59,891 nucleotides of DNA from Bacteroidota bacterium (GTDB lineage Bacteria; Bacteroidota; Rhodothermia; Rhodothermales; Bin80), in NCBI GenBank assembly GCA_026709065.1, contig JAPOTS010000082.1, forward strand, positions 1 through 59,891. The letters run 5' to 3'. Positions 8,863-18,047 of the stretch are shown here, piece after piece (positions within the stretch are counted from its first letter, which is position 1; the number at the start of each line of letters is the position of its first letter). Below the pieces are notes generated by a model that was given only the letters and a program-made list of their open reading frames with translations, was not told where the DNA came from and did not search any database. A program made the translations under genes and the position numbers.

Positions 8863-10352
8863 CAGACAAAACAATCAATCACACACAATTAAAAACATTG
8901 GGAGATCTTCGCGCTACTTCATACAGGGTTGACTCGGTAAAAGATGAGCTCCGTCGCAATCTATTAAAGCATATAAACAATGGCCAAGAAGTGTTTCCTG
9001 GAATTTTGGGTTACGATCAAAGTGTTATTCCACAGCTTCAGAATGCGATTCTTAGCCGTCATGATATCTTACTTCTTGGGTTGCGAGGTCAAGCCAAAAG
9101 CCGTATTCTTAGATTACTGCCTCAATTTCTAGATGAATATGTTCCTACAGTCGCAGGTAGTGAGCTCAATGACAATCCATATGCTCCGATATCAAAATTT
9201 GCAAGAGATCTGATAGAGCAACAAGGTGATGATACACCTATTGCATGGATCCATCGTAGCGAACGCTATGGAGAAAAACTTGCAACCCCAGACACTTCAA
9301 TTGCAGACTTGATCGGAGATATTGACCCAATTAAAGCAGCTCATAACCGCTTGACCTACGCGGATGAGGAGGTGATTCATTTCGGGATTATTCCCAGAAC
9401 AAATCGTGGCATCTTTGCCATCAACGAACTTCCAGATCTGCAGGCACGAATACAGGTCGGGTTACTCAATATCATGGAAGAGCAAGACATTCAGATTCGT
9501 GGATTCAATGTACGCTTCCCTTTAGATCTATTGATGGTGTTCAGCGCAAACCCCGAAGATTATACCAATCGAGGAAATATCATTACCCCTCTAAAAGATC
9601 GTATTGACTGCCAAGTCTTAACGCATTATCCCAGCGATGTTGATACGGCAATGAAGATCACAGACCAAGAAGCTTGGATTGATCGTGATGGGGTGAAAGT
9701 GATCATTCCAGACTTCATTCGACAAATCATTGAGGTCATTGCATTTGAAGCGCGTGCAAGTGAATATGTGGATCAAAAATCTGGTGTCTCAGCTCGGATG
9801 ACTCGCTCAGCACTTGAAGCCCTAGTTGCCAATGCTGAACGCAGGGCGGTGCTTCATCAACAACCAAAAACATGCGTCCGTATCAGTGACTTATATTATG
9901 TAGAACCATCTTTAACTGGAAAATTAGAGCTTGTCTATGAGGGCGAACAAGAAGGCCCCCAAAAAGTCGCTAGACTTCTAATTGGGCGAGCAATTCTTAA
10001 AGTGTTTGCGAATTATTTTCCTGACCCGAATCTCAAAGGTAAAGAGCGTGAAGCCTATGGGGATATTCTTGCATGGTTTGCAAAAGGGAACACATTAACG
10101 CTTGATCCCGAATTATCAGATCAGGAGTTCAAAAAATATATAGACTCTGTTTCTGGATTAAAAGACTTCCTGAATGCCCATTTAGGTCAACCAATGGTTC
10201 CTGTTAGATATAATTGGATCATCAAAGAACTCATTCTTGAAGGCCTCCATCAAGCCTCCATGTTAGGAAAAGAACAACAGACCTATTCGGATATGATGGG
10301 TAGTATGTTAGGATCGTTAGAATCCACTTCTGAAGATGAGGACTATGAATGA
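8859..10352 (+). CDS. AAA+ ATPase of the MoxR / magnesium-chelatase I class
   Basis: A cytoplasmic AAA+ chaperone-like ATPase of 497 aa. The Walker A motif is GLRGQAKS, with alanine in place of the usual second loop glycine. Walker B is in IFAINELPDL, followed by the chelatase-type QVGLLNIMEEQDIQIRG and the sensor-1 region MVFSANPEDY. The ATG at 8859 overlaps the previous stop (ATGA); the longer frame from TTG at 8838 would lie within the lipoprotein gene. MoxR-type ATPases usually pair with a von Willebrand A protein, but none is here: the region after the stop holds only a 27-codon ORF (10346-10429) and then the MmeI transposon. Confidence 0.85.
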   Translation: MTDKTINHTQLKTLGDLRATSYRVDSVKDELRRNLLKHINNGQEVFPGILGYDQSVIPQLQNAILSRHDILLLGLRGQAKSRILRLLPQFLDEYVPTVAGSELNDNPYAPISKFARDLIEQQGDDTPIAWIHRSERYGEKLATPDTSIADLIGDIDPIKAAHNRLTYADEEVIHFGIIPRTNRGIFAINELPDLQARIQVGLLNIMEEQDIQIRGFNVRFPLDLLMVFSANPEDYTNRGNIITPLKDRIDCQVLTHYPSDVDTAMKITDQEAWIDRDGVKVIIPDFIRQIIEVIAFEARASEYVDQKSGVSARMTRSALEALVANAERRAVLHQQPKTCVRISDLYYVEPSLTGKLELVYEGEQEGPQKVARLLIGRAILKVFANYFPDPNLKGKEREAYGDILAWFAKGNTLTLDPELSDQEFKKYIDSVSGLKDFLNAHLGQPMVPVRYNWIIKELILEGLHQASMLGKEQQTYSDMMGSMLGSLESTSEDEDYE

Positions 10353-10426
10353 GACACTGCCGTCAATTAGCCTCATTTCTGTCAATCCAGATACCCTTCG
10401 GTTGCTTAATGCTAGTTTTATTGACT

Positions 10427-10434
10427 AAAAATTA
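10427..10434 (+). repeat. Target-site duplication, left copy
   Basis: AAAAATTA abuts the outer end of the left terminal repeat and is identical to 13378-13385 beyond the right end. A perfect 8-bp duplication is the footprint of DDE-transposase insertion. Confidence 0.85.
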
Positions 10435-10460
10435 AGGAATTATATACGTGAGTAACCAAG
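10435..10460 (+). repeat. Terminal inverted repeat, left end of MmeI element
   Basis: 25 of 26 bases complementary to 13352-13377. Starts AGGAATTATATACGTGAGT and continues AACCAAG. Confidence 0.92.
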
Positions 10461-10488
10461 TTTTACCGAAAGCAAGTGAAGAAACCTA

Positions 10489-13262
10489 ATGCGTCTTTCA
10501 TGGAATGAGGTCCGAATCCGAGCGAGCAAATTCTCTGAGGAATGGAGCGAGGCTGTCTACGAAAAGGGAGAAACTCAGAGTTTCTATAACGATTTTTTTG
10601 AAATCTTCGGTGTTCGGCGCCGTAGTGTTGCTCGTTATGAAGAGCATGTAGCGAAACTCAACAATCGGACCGGATTTATTGATCTGTTTTGGCCAGGTGT
10701 CCTGATGGTTGAACAGAAAAGTGCGGGTCGTGATCTCAAGGCTGCCTATGAACAGGCAGGGGAATACTTTGATAGCCTTCCAGAAAGCAAGCGTCCCCGT
10801 TATATCTTGGTGAGTGATTTTCAAACCTTTGAACTTCACGATCTGTCAGAGCGAGAAGTAGTTTCCTTTGCTCTAACAGAGTTGTCCTTCAATGTAGAAG
10901 TATTCGGCTTCATTCTTGGGGTTCAGAGTCGAACTTTTCGAGATCAGAATCCAGCGAATATCAGGGCATCTGAATTAGTTGGATGTCTGCACGATAGGCT
11001 TGAAGAAGCTGGTTATCTTGGACATGATCTGGAGCGACTCCTTGTTCGGATTGTTTTTTGTTTGTTTGGGGATGACACTGGAATTTTTGAACCCCGTGAC
11101 ATATTTCTGGACTTCATTGAGGAGCGTACCAGAGAAGATGGTCTTGATCTCGGTCCTTTGTTGATACAATTGTTTGAGATTCTTAACACACCGAAGGAGC
11201 AGCGTTCAAGTAAATTGGACGAGGATCTCAACCGATTCCCCTATATCAATGGGGACTTGTTTGAGGGTTCACTTCAAACCCCTTCGTTCGATTCCGATAT
11301 GCGCCAAGCTTTAATTGATGCTTGCATGTTCGACTGGTCAGAGATCTCTCCCGCGATCTTTGGTGCTCTGTTTCAATCGGTGATGGATCCACAGGAGCGT
11401 CGTACACATGGGGCTCATTATACAACCGAAAAGAATATCCTCAAGGTAATTGAACCACTTTTCCTAGATGATCTGCGAAGTGATTTTGATCGACTGCGAT
11501 CCCGTGGAGATACCCGAAGGCTCACAGAGCTAAGACGGTTTCATCAGAAATTGGGGCAGATGTGCTTTTTTGATCCCGCTTGCGGATGTGGCAACTTTCT
11601 CATTATTGCATATAGGGAGTTGCGCCTACTTGAGATAGAGGTTTTGAAAGAAATACGCAAGAGTCTGAGTAGAGAGGGGCAGAGAGATCTTGAAGCATCC
11701 ACCTTTCTCTGATTAACGTAGATCAATTTTTTGGCATTGAGATCAGTGAATTTCCGGTTCGTATTGCCGAGACTGCATTGTGGATGATGGACCACATCAT
11801 GAATAATCGTCTCAGTCTTGAATTCGGTGAGACATTCACTAGAATTCCGCTGGAAGCTTCACCTAGTATTATTCACGGGGATGCGCTGGAAATTGACTGG
11901 AACAATGTCCTTCCGGCGAAGAATTGTTCTTTTGTATTTGGAAACCCCCCATTTATAGGGTCTAAATATCAAAGCGAGACTCAGCGTACACAAGTGCATC
12001 GAATTTCCGCAATGGGCAGAAGAGGATCACTCGATTATGTGGCTGCATGGTTTATTAAGGCGGGAGAGTATATCGCTACGGACGGGGAAGGACGAATCGC
12101 ATTTGTAGCAACCAATTCAATTACACAGGGGGAACAGATAGGGCAGTTGTGGCCGATTCTGTTTGAGCGTTGTAGGATCGATATTTCATTTGCCCATCAA
12201 ACCTTTGCATGGGGATCGGATGCAAGGGGTAAGGCACATGTACATGTGGTCATCATTGGTCTCGACTATCAGGAACGGGTGCGGGCGGAGAAGCGTCTGT
12301 TCAGCTACCCCAATATTCAAAGTGAACCGCTTGAAAGCAATCATTCCGCACTTTCCCCGTACTTGTTTGATGCCAGTGGTCTGGTCAATCCACATCTCAT
12401 CGTTCGTTCTGAACGCCGCCCCATTAATGGGCTCAGGCAGCTGAAAACTGGCGTACAGATGATCGATAATGGCCTGCTTACCTTTCATCAGGATGAAAAA
12501 GACGCTTTTCTTGCAGCTGAGCCTCTAGCTTCTGACTACTTCCAGAAATATATTGGCGGAGATGAATTCATCAACGGTTTTTACCGATGGATACTTTATC
12601 TCAGGAACATCAAACCATCGGATTTGAGAAAATTGCCTTTAGTAGCCCAGCGAATTTCTCAGGTACGAACTTATCGTGCTACAAGTCAGCGACCAAGCAC
12701 GCGGCGAATGGCTGACTTTCCTACTCTTGTAGGTGTAGATGAACGCCTAGATACCAACTATTTAGTTATCCCAAATACAAGTTCGGAGCGCCGTGAATAC
12801 GTCCCAATGGGATACCTGAGCCCGAACGTAATTGCAAACCAGAAGCTTCGGATTTTACCCAGTGCGACTCTCGGCGAATTTGGGTTACTTACATCAGCTA
12901 TGCATATGGCGTGGATGCGCGCTGTCACGGGGCGTTTGGAGAGCCGTTACATGTATTCTGTGGGGGTCGTCTATAACACGTTTCCGTTGCCACCGACAGA
13001 TACTGATATAGCAACGCTTGAACCTCTTGCAAAAGCCATCTTAGATACTCGTGCCGCCTATCCAGATGCAACACTGGCCGATCTGTATGATCCAAACTTC
13101 ATGCCGCCAGATCTTCGTCAAGCACACCAGAAGTTGGATCAAGCGGTGGATAAACTGTACCGCCGCCAGCATTTTGATTCAGAGCGAGATCGGATTGAAT
13201 ATCTTTTCTTCCTCTACGAGAAAATGCATACGCCACTTATAGACCCTTCAAAAGCGAGATAA
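10489..13262 (+). pseudogene. MmeI-family Type IIL restriction-methyltransferase, frameshifted
   Basis: A single-chain enzyme that would methylate one strand of its site and cut downstream. Part one (10489-11714, 407 aa) holds the MmeI-like N-terminal nuclease with D65, E75 and K77 (GFIDLFWP, VEQKS), the helical spacer, and methylase motif I in FFDPACGCGNF. Part two lies in another frame to 13262 and holds the methylase NPPF motif, target-recognition domain and C-terminus. Translation jumps frame near 11705: restoring one base before CTTTCTCTGATT yields LSLINVDQFFGIEI, matching the intact paralogue at 42599-45361 (LSLIDVNQFYGIEI). A single-base deletion is the simplest explanation; a programmed shift or assembly error cannot be excluded. 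Apart from this the gene is full length and very similar to the paralogue, so the damage is recent. It is the sole cargo of the transposon around it. Confidence 0.9.
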
Positions 13263-13351
13263 GTGGATTTTCCAAAGATTCTGCTAAACCGCGGGCGTTC
13301 AGATAAAAGTAAAAAATCGAGTAAGATGCACTCTGGAAGCCTCACAATCAC

Positions 13352-13377
13352 CTTGGTTACTCACGTATATAATTCCC
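13352..13377 (-). repeat. Terminal inverted repeat, right end of MmeI element
   Basis: Inverse copy of 10435-10460, with the canonical outer GGG. Followed directly by the AAAAATTA target duplication. Confidence 0.92.
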
Positions 13378-13385
13378 AAAAATTA
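13378..13385 (+). repeat. Target-site duplication, right copy
   Basis: AAAAATTA, identical to 10427-10434. Confidence 0.85.
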
Positions 13386-13410
13386 CCGAAACCCTCCTAT
13401 GTGAGGATGA

Positions 13411-13731
13411 TTAATCGCCTTCAATTTTAGGCACGATCCTCCCGTCGGGAGTTATTTTTTCGTTAGGGGCGGGCGGGGTTCTTGGAAAATTTGAAATCGG
13501 TATATTCGGATCTCTGTCTTTGGGAACGAAATGAGAGTGATCACCATGCGGAATTTCTGCATAGTCTTTATCTCCGAACGGATTCAGAACCCATCGCATA
13601 ACAAAGAATAAGAGAATTGCAGCTAAAAAACCACCAATGATTCGGAGGCTTAGTCGTGATTTTGATACTCTCCGTTTGTTATCAGTTTGAGTATCTTCAA
13701 GTAACTCATTATGGATGTCTTGATCGTGCAT
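13411..13731 (-). CDS. Small single-pass membrane protein, unknown function
   Basis: 106 aa: a charged, cytoplasmic-looking N-terminus rich in D, Q, K and R, one strong membrane span (about residues 31-49, IIGGFLAAILLFFVMRWVL), and a proline-rich hydrophilic tail with PHGDHSHF, a possible metal-binding or periplasmic segment. It is convergent with the AAA+ gene, and the MmeI transposon inserted between their 3' ends. No family is recognised. Confidence 0.6.
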   Translation of the reverse strand: MHDQDIHNELLEDTQTDNKRRVSKSRLSLRIIGGFLAAILLFFVMRWVLNPFGDKDYAEIPHGDHSHFVPKDRDPNIPISNFPRTPPAPNEKITPDGRIVPKIEGD

Positions 13732-14172
13732 GAGTAAAGAGGTGTTTCAATTCTATACGCTTAATCAACACTCTGGTTTACAATCAACCAATTAATCTGA
13801 CGCACTTCCCAAATGCTATTCACTTCATCTTGGGGCAATTAGGCTAACCTAAATCTACTGATACACCTTCTATAAAACTACCAATAAGGTCCTGACAGAC
13901 CATAAAATTTCAAGTTGATTGGTCATTATTCATTATCTTGAGTTCATATCATTACTTTTTTGATTATATCGCTTTCAAACCGTCCCATTGGATTCCATCG
14001 TCACTATCAAAATAGATCACAGGATTTACATTATTGATCCCATCAATTCCCTTCCCTACACCCCCCTTACATTGATACCATCATAAAATGAATGGCTCAT
14101 GATAGGCGACTCCATAATCTATATGCTGGTTTTCAATACCTTCATTTCTGATTTGCAGCACCTCATTTAGTG
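13732..14172. other. AT-rich intergenic spacer
   Basis: About 440 bp between divergently transcribed genes. It presumably holds promoters for both. I see no repeat, hairpin or coding signal worth naming. Confidence 0.4.
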
Positions 14173-14919
14173 ATGCAAATCATCGTCATCATTCCAGCAT
14201 TTAACGAAGCCGAAGCAATTGGGCAAGTGATTGGAGATATCCCAGATGATCTAACATCCGAGATCGTTGTGGTCAACAATGCATCCACAGATGCAACAGA
14301 GGCCAATGCTTCAAGCGTTGGAGCTACCGTAATCGATGAATCCAGACGCGGATATGGATATGCGTGCTTGCGAGGCCTTGCCTATGTTGAGAGCCGAAAC
14401 CCTGACCTCATTGTATTTCTTGACGGAGATTATTCAGATCATTCAAATGAGATGTCCCGTTTAGTAGCTCCTATCCTTAATGGAACCCATGATTTAGTGA
14501 TAGGAAGTCGATCCAAAGGAGTTAGCGAAAAAGGCGCACTCTTATTACAAGCACGCTGGGGAAACCGTCTGGCCTGTTTGTTGATGCGTTGGATTTGGGG
14601 GGCTGAGTATAGTGACCTTGGTCCTTTCCGAGCGATTAGATATTCCTCTTTACTGAAACTTGATATGCGAGATCCAACCTATGGCTGGACAATTGAGATG
14701 CAGATTAAGGCCCATTTGGCGGGGTTAAGAATCACTGAGATTCCAGTATCTTATCGTAAACGAGTTGGAGTTTCAAAGATAACTGGGACACTAACTGGAA
14801 CTGTGAAAGCCTCAGTAAAAATCCTTGGAATGATCTTTCGGTTTGCAATGATTACCCCACGTCTGCGAAAAAAATTCGCTCGCCAATCAGATCCAACAAC
14901 CACTGAGGATCAATCATAA
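14173..14919 (+). CDS. Family 2 glycosyltransferase, dolichol-phosphate-mannose-synthase-like
   Basis: Predicted to move a sugar from a nucleotide sugar to a lipid or glycan acceptor at the inner membrane. The GT-A core is clear: IPAFNEAEAIGQVI at the N-terminus, VVVNNASTD, and the metal-binding FLDGDYSDH (DxD-like). The C-terminal third has hydrophobic segments and the basic YRKRVGVSKITGT stretch typical of DPM1-like enzymes. The frame can start at a GTG (14170), but the ATG directly after is preferred. It is monocistronic; acceptor and pathway are unknown. Confidence 0.85.
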   Translation: MQIIVIIPAFNEAEAIGQVIGDIPDDLTSEIVVVNNASTDATEANASSVGATVIDESRRGYGYACLRGLAYVESRNPDLIVFLDGDYSDHSNEMSRLVAPILNGTHDLVIGSRSKGVSEKGALLLQARWGNRLACLLMRWIWGAEYSDLGPFRAIRYSSLLKLDMRDPTYGWTIEMQIKAHLAGLRITEIPVSYRKRVGVSKITGTLTGTVKASVKILGMIFRFAMITPRLRKKFARQSDPTTTEDQS

Positions 14920-15094
14920 AGACAAGAGAATGAAATCAAATTGATAATCAACAACACTATCATGATCTTAACCTAAATGTCTATCTATCACTATGAACAC
15001 ATTGCCATTATTTCTAATTGGATCCTTTTGAATTAAACACACTAAAACGCAACAGTGGGCTTACATCTGCGTATTTCCCTATTTTACTTTTCTT

Positions 15095-16003
15095 ATGACA
15101 CACGATATTTGGTTTAACGGTGAATTAGTTCCTTACAAGGAGGCGCAAGTTCATGTCCTCTCACATGCGATCCATTATGGATCAAGCGTTTTTGAGGGCA
15201 TCCGATCCTATCAGACTGAGAAGGGAACTGCGATCTTTCGACTCGCTGAACACATTCGCCGATTGCTTGACTCAGCAACAATTCACCGTATGCAAGTTCC
15301 TTACGATCAAGCTTCCATTGAGACAGCTGCCATTGATACCCTTTCAAAAAGCAAACTCAAAGCCAGTTATATTCGTCCAGTAATCTTTCGGGGATACGGC
15401 CCAATGGGAGTAAACCCATTGAATAACCCTGTTGAAACAGCTATTGCAGTCTTTGAATGGGGACCTTATTTAGGGGAGGACTCATTTGAAGAAGGGATTG
15501 ATGTTCAGGTGTCTTCGTGGAATAGATTTGCCCCCAATACAGTACCAACACTTGCAAAGGCTGGGGGGAATTACCTCAATGCTAGCCTAGTGAAAATGGA
15601 TGCGGTTCTCAACGGGTATACAGAGGGAATCATGCTTACCACGTCTGGATATCTTGCAGAGGGAAGCGGGGAAAATTTATTTATCGTACGTGATGGAGAA
15701 TTGTACACTGCTCCAACAAGTCTTTCTATTCTCCCAGGAATTACGCGCTCAACGGTAATCCAACTAGCCACTGACGCTGGCATTCCCTTACATGAAGGGA
15801 GTATTCCTCGAGAATCACTCTACATCGCAGATGAATTGTTCTTTTCAGGTACAGCTGCTGAAATCACTCCTATTCGCTCGGTTGATAAGTATGTCATTAA
15901 AGATGGAAAACCTGGGCCTATCACCCGAAAATTACAAGAAGCTTTTCTAAAAGTTGTCAAACACGGAGTTGACCCCTATGACTGGCTTACTCCAGTTTCG
16001 TAG
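15095..16003 (+). CDS. ilvE: Branched-chain amino acid aminotransferase
   Basis: A PLP enzyme for the last step of valine, leucine and isoleucine synthesis. 302 aa, class IV aminotransferase fold. Visible marks are HAIHYGSSVFEGIRSY (substrate loop), the likely PLP lysine in TLAKAGGNYLNAS, LAEGSGENLF, and PSILPGITR-like LSILPGITR (phosphate binding). The C-terminal ELFFSGTAAEITPI is diagnostic for IlvE rather than D-amino-acid transaminase. The ATG at 15095 gives the usual N-terminus. Confidence 0.93.
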   Translation: MTHDIWFNGELVPYKEAQVHVLSHAIHYGSSVFEGIRSYQTEKGTAIFRLAEHIRRLLDSATIHRMQVPYDQASIETAAIDTLSKSKLKASYIRPVIFRGYGPMGVNPLNNPVETAIAVFEWGPYLGEDSFEEGIDVQVSSWNRFAPNTVPTLAKAGGNYLNASLVKMDAVLNGYTEGIMLTTSGYLAEGSGENLFIVRDGELYTAPTSLSILPGITRSTVIQLATDAGIPLHEGSIPRESLYIADELFFSGTAAEITPIRSVDKYVIKDGKPGPITRKLQEAFLKVVKHGVDPYDWLTPVS

Positions 16004-16214
16004 TCATTTCAGTTACTATCATTGATTTGGTGTCAGCGATGACATCAAGAACGGATTGAGCGAACTCAAAATCATGGAATTCAATAGGATACCATAAAGA
16101 AATCTGGGGATTCCAATTGCTATACCCATAAATATTGGAAATAATAGACCAAACTGTACACTGGTTTTCTGAAATAGAATTCAGTTTTGGGACTTTGTGA
16201 CCCTTGTCTTCCGA

Positions 16215-16364
16215 TCAATTAAAGCCCTTCAGCACTTCCTGATACGTCATTCCCTCGCAGCGCTCATTCGGAACAGGTTTCTCTAAAAAGTCATCCTTAG
16301 GGTTAGATGATCGCTTAGGTTCTTCCTTTGCTTGATGTGTTTTGGCACTTTCTTGATCAAAAAA
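16215..16364 (-). pseudogene. Out-of-frame C-terminal extension of the methyltransferase
   Basis: Directly past the methyltransferase stop, 49 protein-like codons continue in the other frame: FFDQESAKTHQ... then a lysine/proline-rich stretch and TYQEVLKGFN, with a stop at 16215-16217. The frame switch falls in a run of six T on the coding strand (16359-16364). One more T would fuse the tail to the upstream ...RQLEIF. It reads as a recently lost tail or a slippage-prone tract. Confidence 0.55.
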
Positions 16365-17760
16365 TCTCTAATTGACGCATTGGCTTCCCAGTGTATGGGT
16401 CATTCATTATTGGAAGCCGTGCAAATTGATTGTCAAAATAATCTTTGATTGACCATATCTGCATTCTGGGGAAAGGAACTCCTTCCACATAAATATTACT
16501 CAGTTGAGCAATCTCTCTTTTTGATCTTGGAGTATCTACTGGTTCAAGCGTTACAAAACAACCTAAAGCTGCATTATCTCGATTGATAACATGAATGAAT
16601 GCACAAAGATGATCAATGTTGAACTTGCCGCCTTTGATCTGAGCAAGAGCCAATTTAGACTCCCAATTTGATGGTTGATCAGCAATCGTCGCCCGTCCAT
16701 CTACTCCACCATCAGCAACTTGTTTTGTGTTGGGAGCAAATCCAGGCAATCTTGTAACTGCCCAGGATTCAAAATTGAAGGGCTGTTCTCTGGCTAACTT
16801 TTTAGCTTGATTTAATGTTAGTGGAATTCCATAAACTGGAACTGACGGATCACATAATCTTTTATCTCTAATCAAATCAATCGCAAAAGAAGAGATGTCA
16901 ATACCTACAAATTGCCGATTCAATTTTTTAGCAACCGCAACAGTCGTCCCGCATCCACAAAATGGATCAAGTACGATATCACCCTCTGCAGTCGAAACTT
17001 TTACAATTCTTTCCAACAAAGATTCCGGTTTTTGAGTTGGATATCCTAATCTTTCTTTTGCCATATTATTTATCGTTGGAATTCTCCAAACATCATGCAT
17101 TCTCTTTCCTAAAGGATGTGGTTTATACTTATCTTTGTAGGCATGTGGATTTTTAACAAAGTTGCTGTTTTCTATGTAAGGTTCACGTGCTTCATCTTCG
17201 TTAAAACGCCTATCAGCAAGCCCTCCAGAGTAGAAAAATATGACATCATGTTTCCTAACATGAGCACATTTGATATTTGATGTACCATTATAGTAATGCC
17301 AAATGATTTCGTTACGGAATGGAAAATTGTTTTTTTCAAAAATTTCATCCATCACAATTTTTAAATAATGACTGGCAGTTGGGTCACAATGTAAATAAAT
17401 ACTTCCAGTATCTTTTAATAAACGCTGGCACTCTTCTAATCTTTCCGCCATATAAGTTAAATAGGCAAGCATTCCACTCCTACCAAGAATCTGCTTAAAT
17501 CCATTGATTGAATTATATGCTTTTTTTGCAATTGATCTTTCATAGGATTGTAACCGTTTTTCTGCGGCAGTATCCCAGGTCCAAGTGTCATGGAAAGCTC
17601 TATATTGGGCTGTTCCATCTGTGGATCCCCTAAATAATTGGTTGTAATTTGAATCAGACTTGAACGGAGGATCCAAATAGATGAGATCAACAGATTGATC
17701 GTCCCACTTCTCCATCCAATCCAAGCAATCCCCATAATAGAGTGAGTCGGTTTTCATCAT
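16357..17760 (-). CDS. Site-specific DNA methyltransferase with C-terminal PD-(D/E)xK-like nuclease domain
   Basis: The N-terminal 300 residues form an N6-adenine/N4-cytosine methyltransferase with DPPF (residues 30-33) before the AdoMet motif DPFCGCGTTVAVAK, the beta-class order. The last 130 residues contain GFAPNTKQVADGGVDGRATI followed by ALAQIKGGK, which fits a Mrr-like D...QxK nuclease core, so one chain may modify and cleave. Alternatively it is a methylase with a vestigial nuclease domain. Its ATG overlaps the stop of the upstream fragment ORF (ATGA). The stop at 16357 appears premature because a coding tail continues in another frame after a T6 run. No separate restriction gene is adjacent. 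Confidence 0.85.
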   Translation of the reverse strand: MMKTDSLYYGDCLDWMEKWDDQSVDLIYLDPPFKSDSNYNQLFRGSTDGTAQYRAFHDTWTWDTAAEKRLQSYERSIAKKAYNSINGFKQILGRSGMLAYLTYMAERLEECQRLLKDTGSIYLHCDPTASHYLKIVMDEIFEKNNFPFRNEIIWHYYNGTSNIKCAHVRKHDVIFFYSGGLADRRFNEDEAREPYIENSNFVKNPHAYKDKYKPHPLGKRMHDVWRIPTINNMAKERLGYPTQKPESLLERIVKVSTAEGDIVLDPFCGCGTTVAVAKKLNRQFVGIDISSFAIDLIRDKRLCDPSVPVYGIPLTLNQAKKLAREQPFNFESWAVTRLPGFAPNTKQVADGGVDGRATIADQPSNWESKLALAQIKGGKFNIDHLCAFIHVINRDNAALGCFVTLEPVDTPRSKREIAQLSNIYVEGVPFPRMQIWSIKDYFDNQFARLPIMNDPYTGKPMRQLEIF

Positions 17761-18047
17761 GTTAACCCTTCCCCCACCAACTCTTTATACCGTAACTTTT
17801 TCCTTTCCATTGACAGTGTATATGCACAAAATATACAATAACCCTCTGTGCCAATAAAAGATCTCCAAGTGCTCCTTGTATCATAAATATGGTACCATCC
17901 TTTAGTTCTCTGAGAGTCATGGAGTACGCTGTTGAAATTATCTATAATCTCTACGCGTCCATGAAAAAAAGGGGATGGTCCTCGATCCCGCTGCCGAATG
18001 GGTGGGCGGTTTGAATCTATTGATTTGGCGTTCATGATAACCTGCAA
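17757..18047 (-). pseudogene. Truncated, frameshifted AAA ATPase N-terminus
   Basis: A 96-codon ORF beginning MQVIMNAKS. Residues to about 45 (RDRGPSPFFHGRVEIIDNF) resemble the N-terminal entry to accessory AAA ATPases that continue into GGT.F.IQGAPGAGKT. Here the reading frame shifts by one base in GGATGGTACC near 17890. Reading past it in the other frame gives GGTIFMIQGALG and then diverges before the Walker lysine, so both frame and P-loop are lost. The rest is not recognisable. The ORF's stop overlaps the methyltransferase start. It is probably a dead partner gene of an accessory locus, although the ORF as such could still be translated and coupled. Confidence 0.55.

Larger units (their letters stand above)
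10435..13377 (+). mobile_element. Single-gene transposon carrying an MmeI-type restriction-modification gene
   Basis: A 2,943-bp element with 26-bp terminal inverted repeats (10435-10460 and 13352-13377; only the outermost base differs) and a perfect 8-bp target duplication, AAAAATTA. The outer sequence GGAATTATATACGTGAGT is identical to the ends of the tnpB element at 1853-3254; the inner bases diverge. The only gene is the Type IIL R-M ORF, which starts 28 bp inside the left repeat and stops 89 bp before the right one. There is no transposase, so mobility must have come in trans. It lies between two convergent genes, and removing it leaves a spacer of about 115 bp. Restriction genes on mobile DNA are known, but I do not know of an MmeI gene as the sole cargo of a repeat-bounded insertion unit. 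Confidence 0.9.

Noticed and set aside
10346-10429. 27-codon ORF overlapping the AAA+ stop, at the position expected for a VWA partner
   Set aside because: It stops before the transposon insertion point, and the stop is in the target itself, so it is not a gene cut by the element; too short to call.
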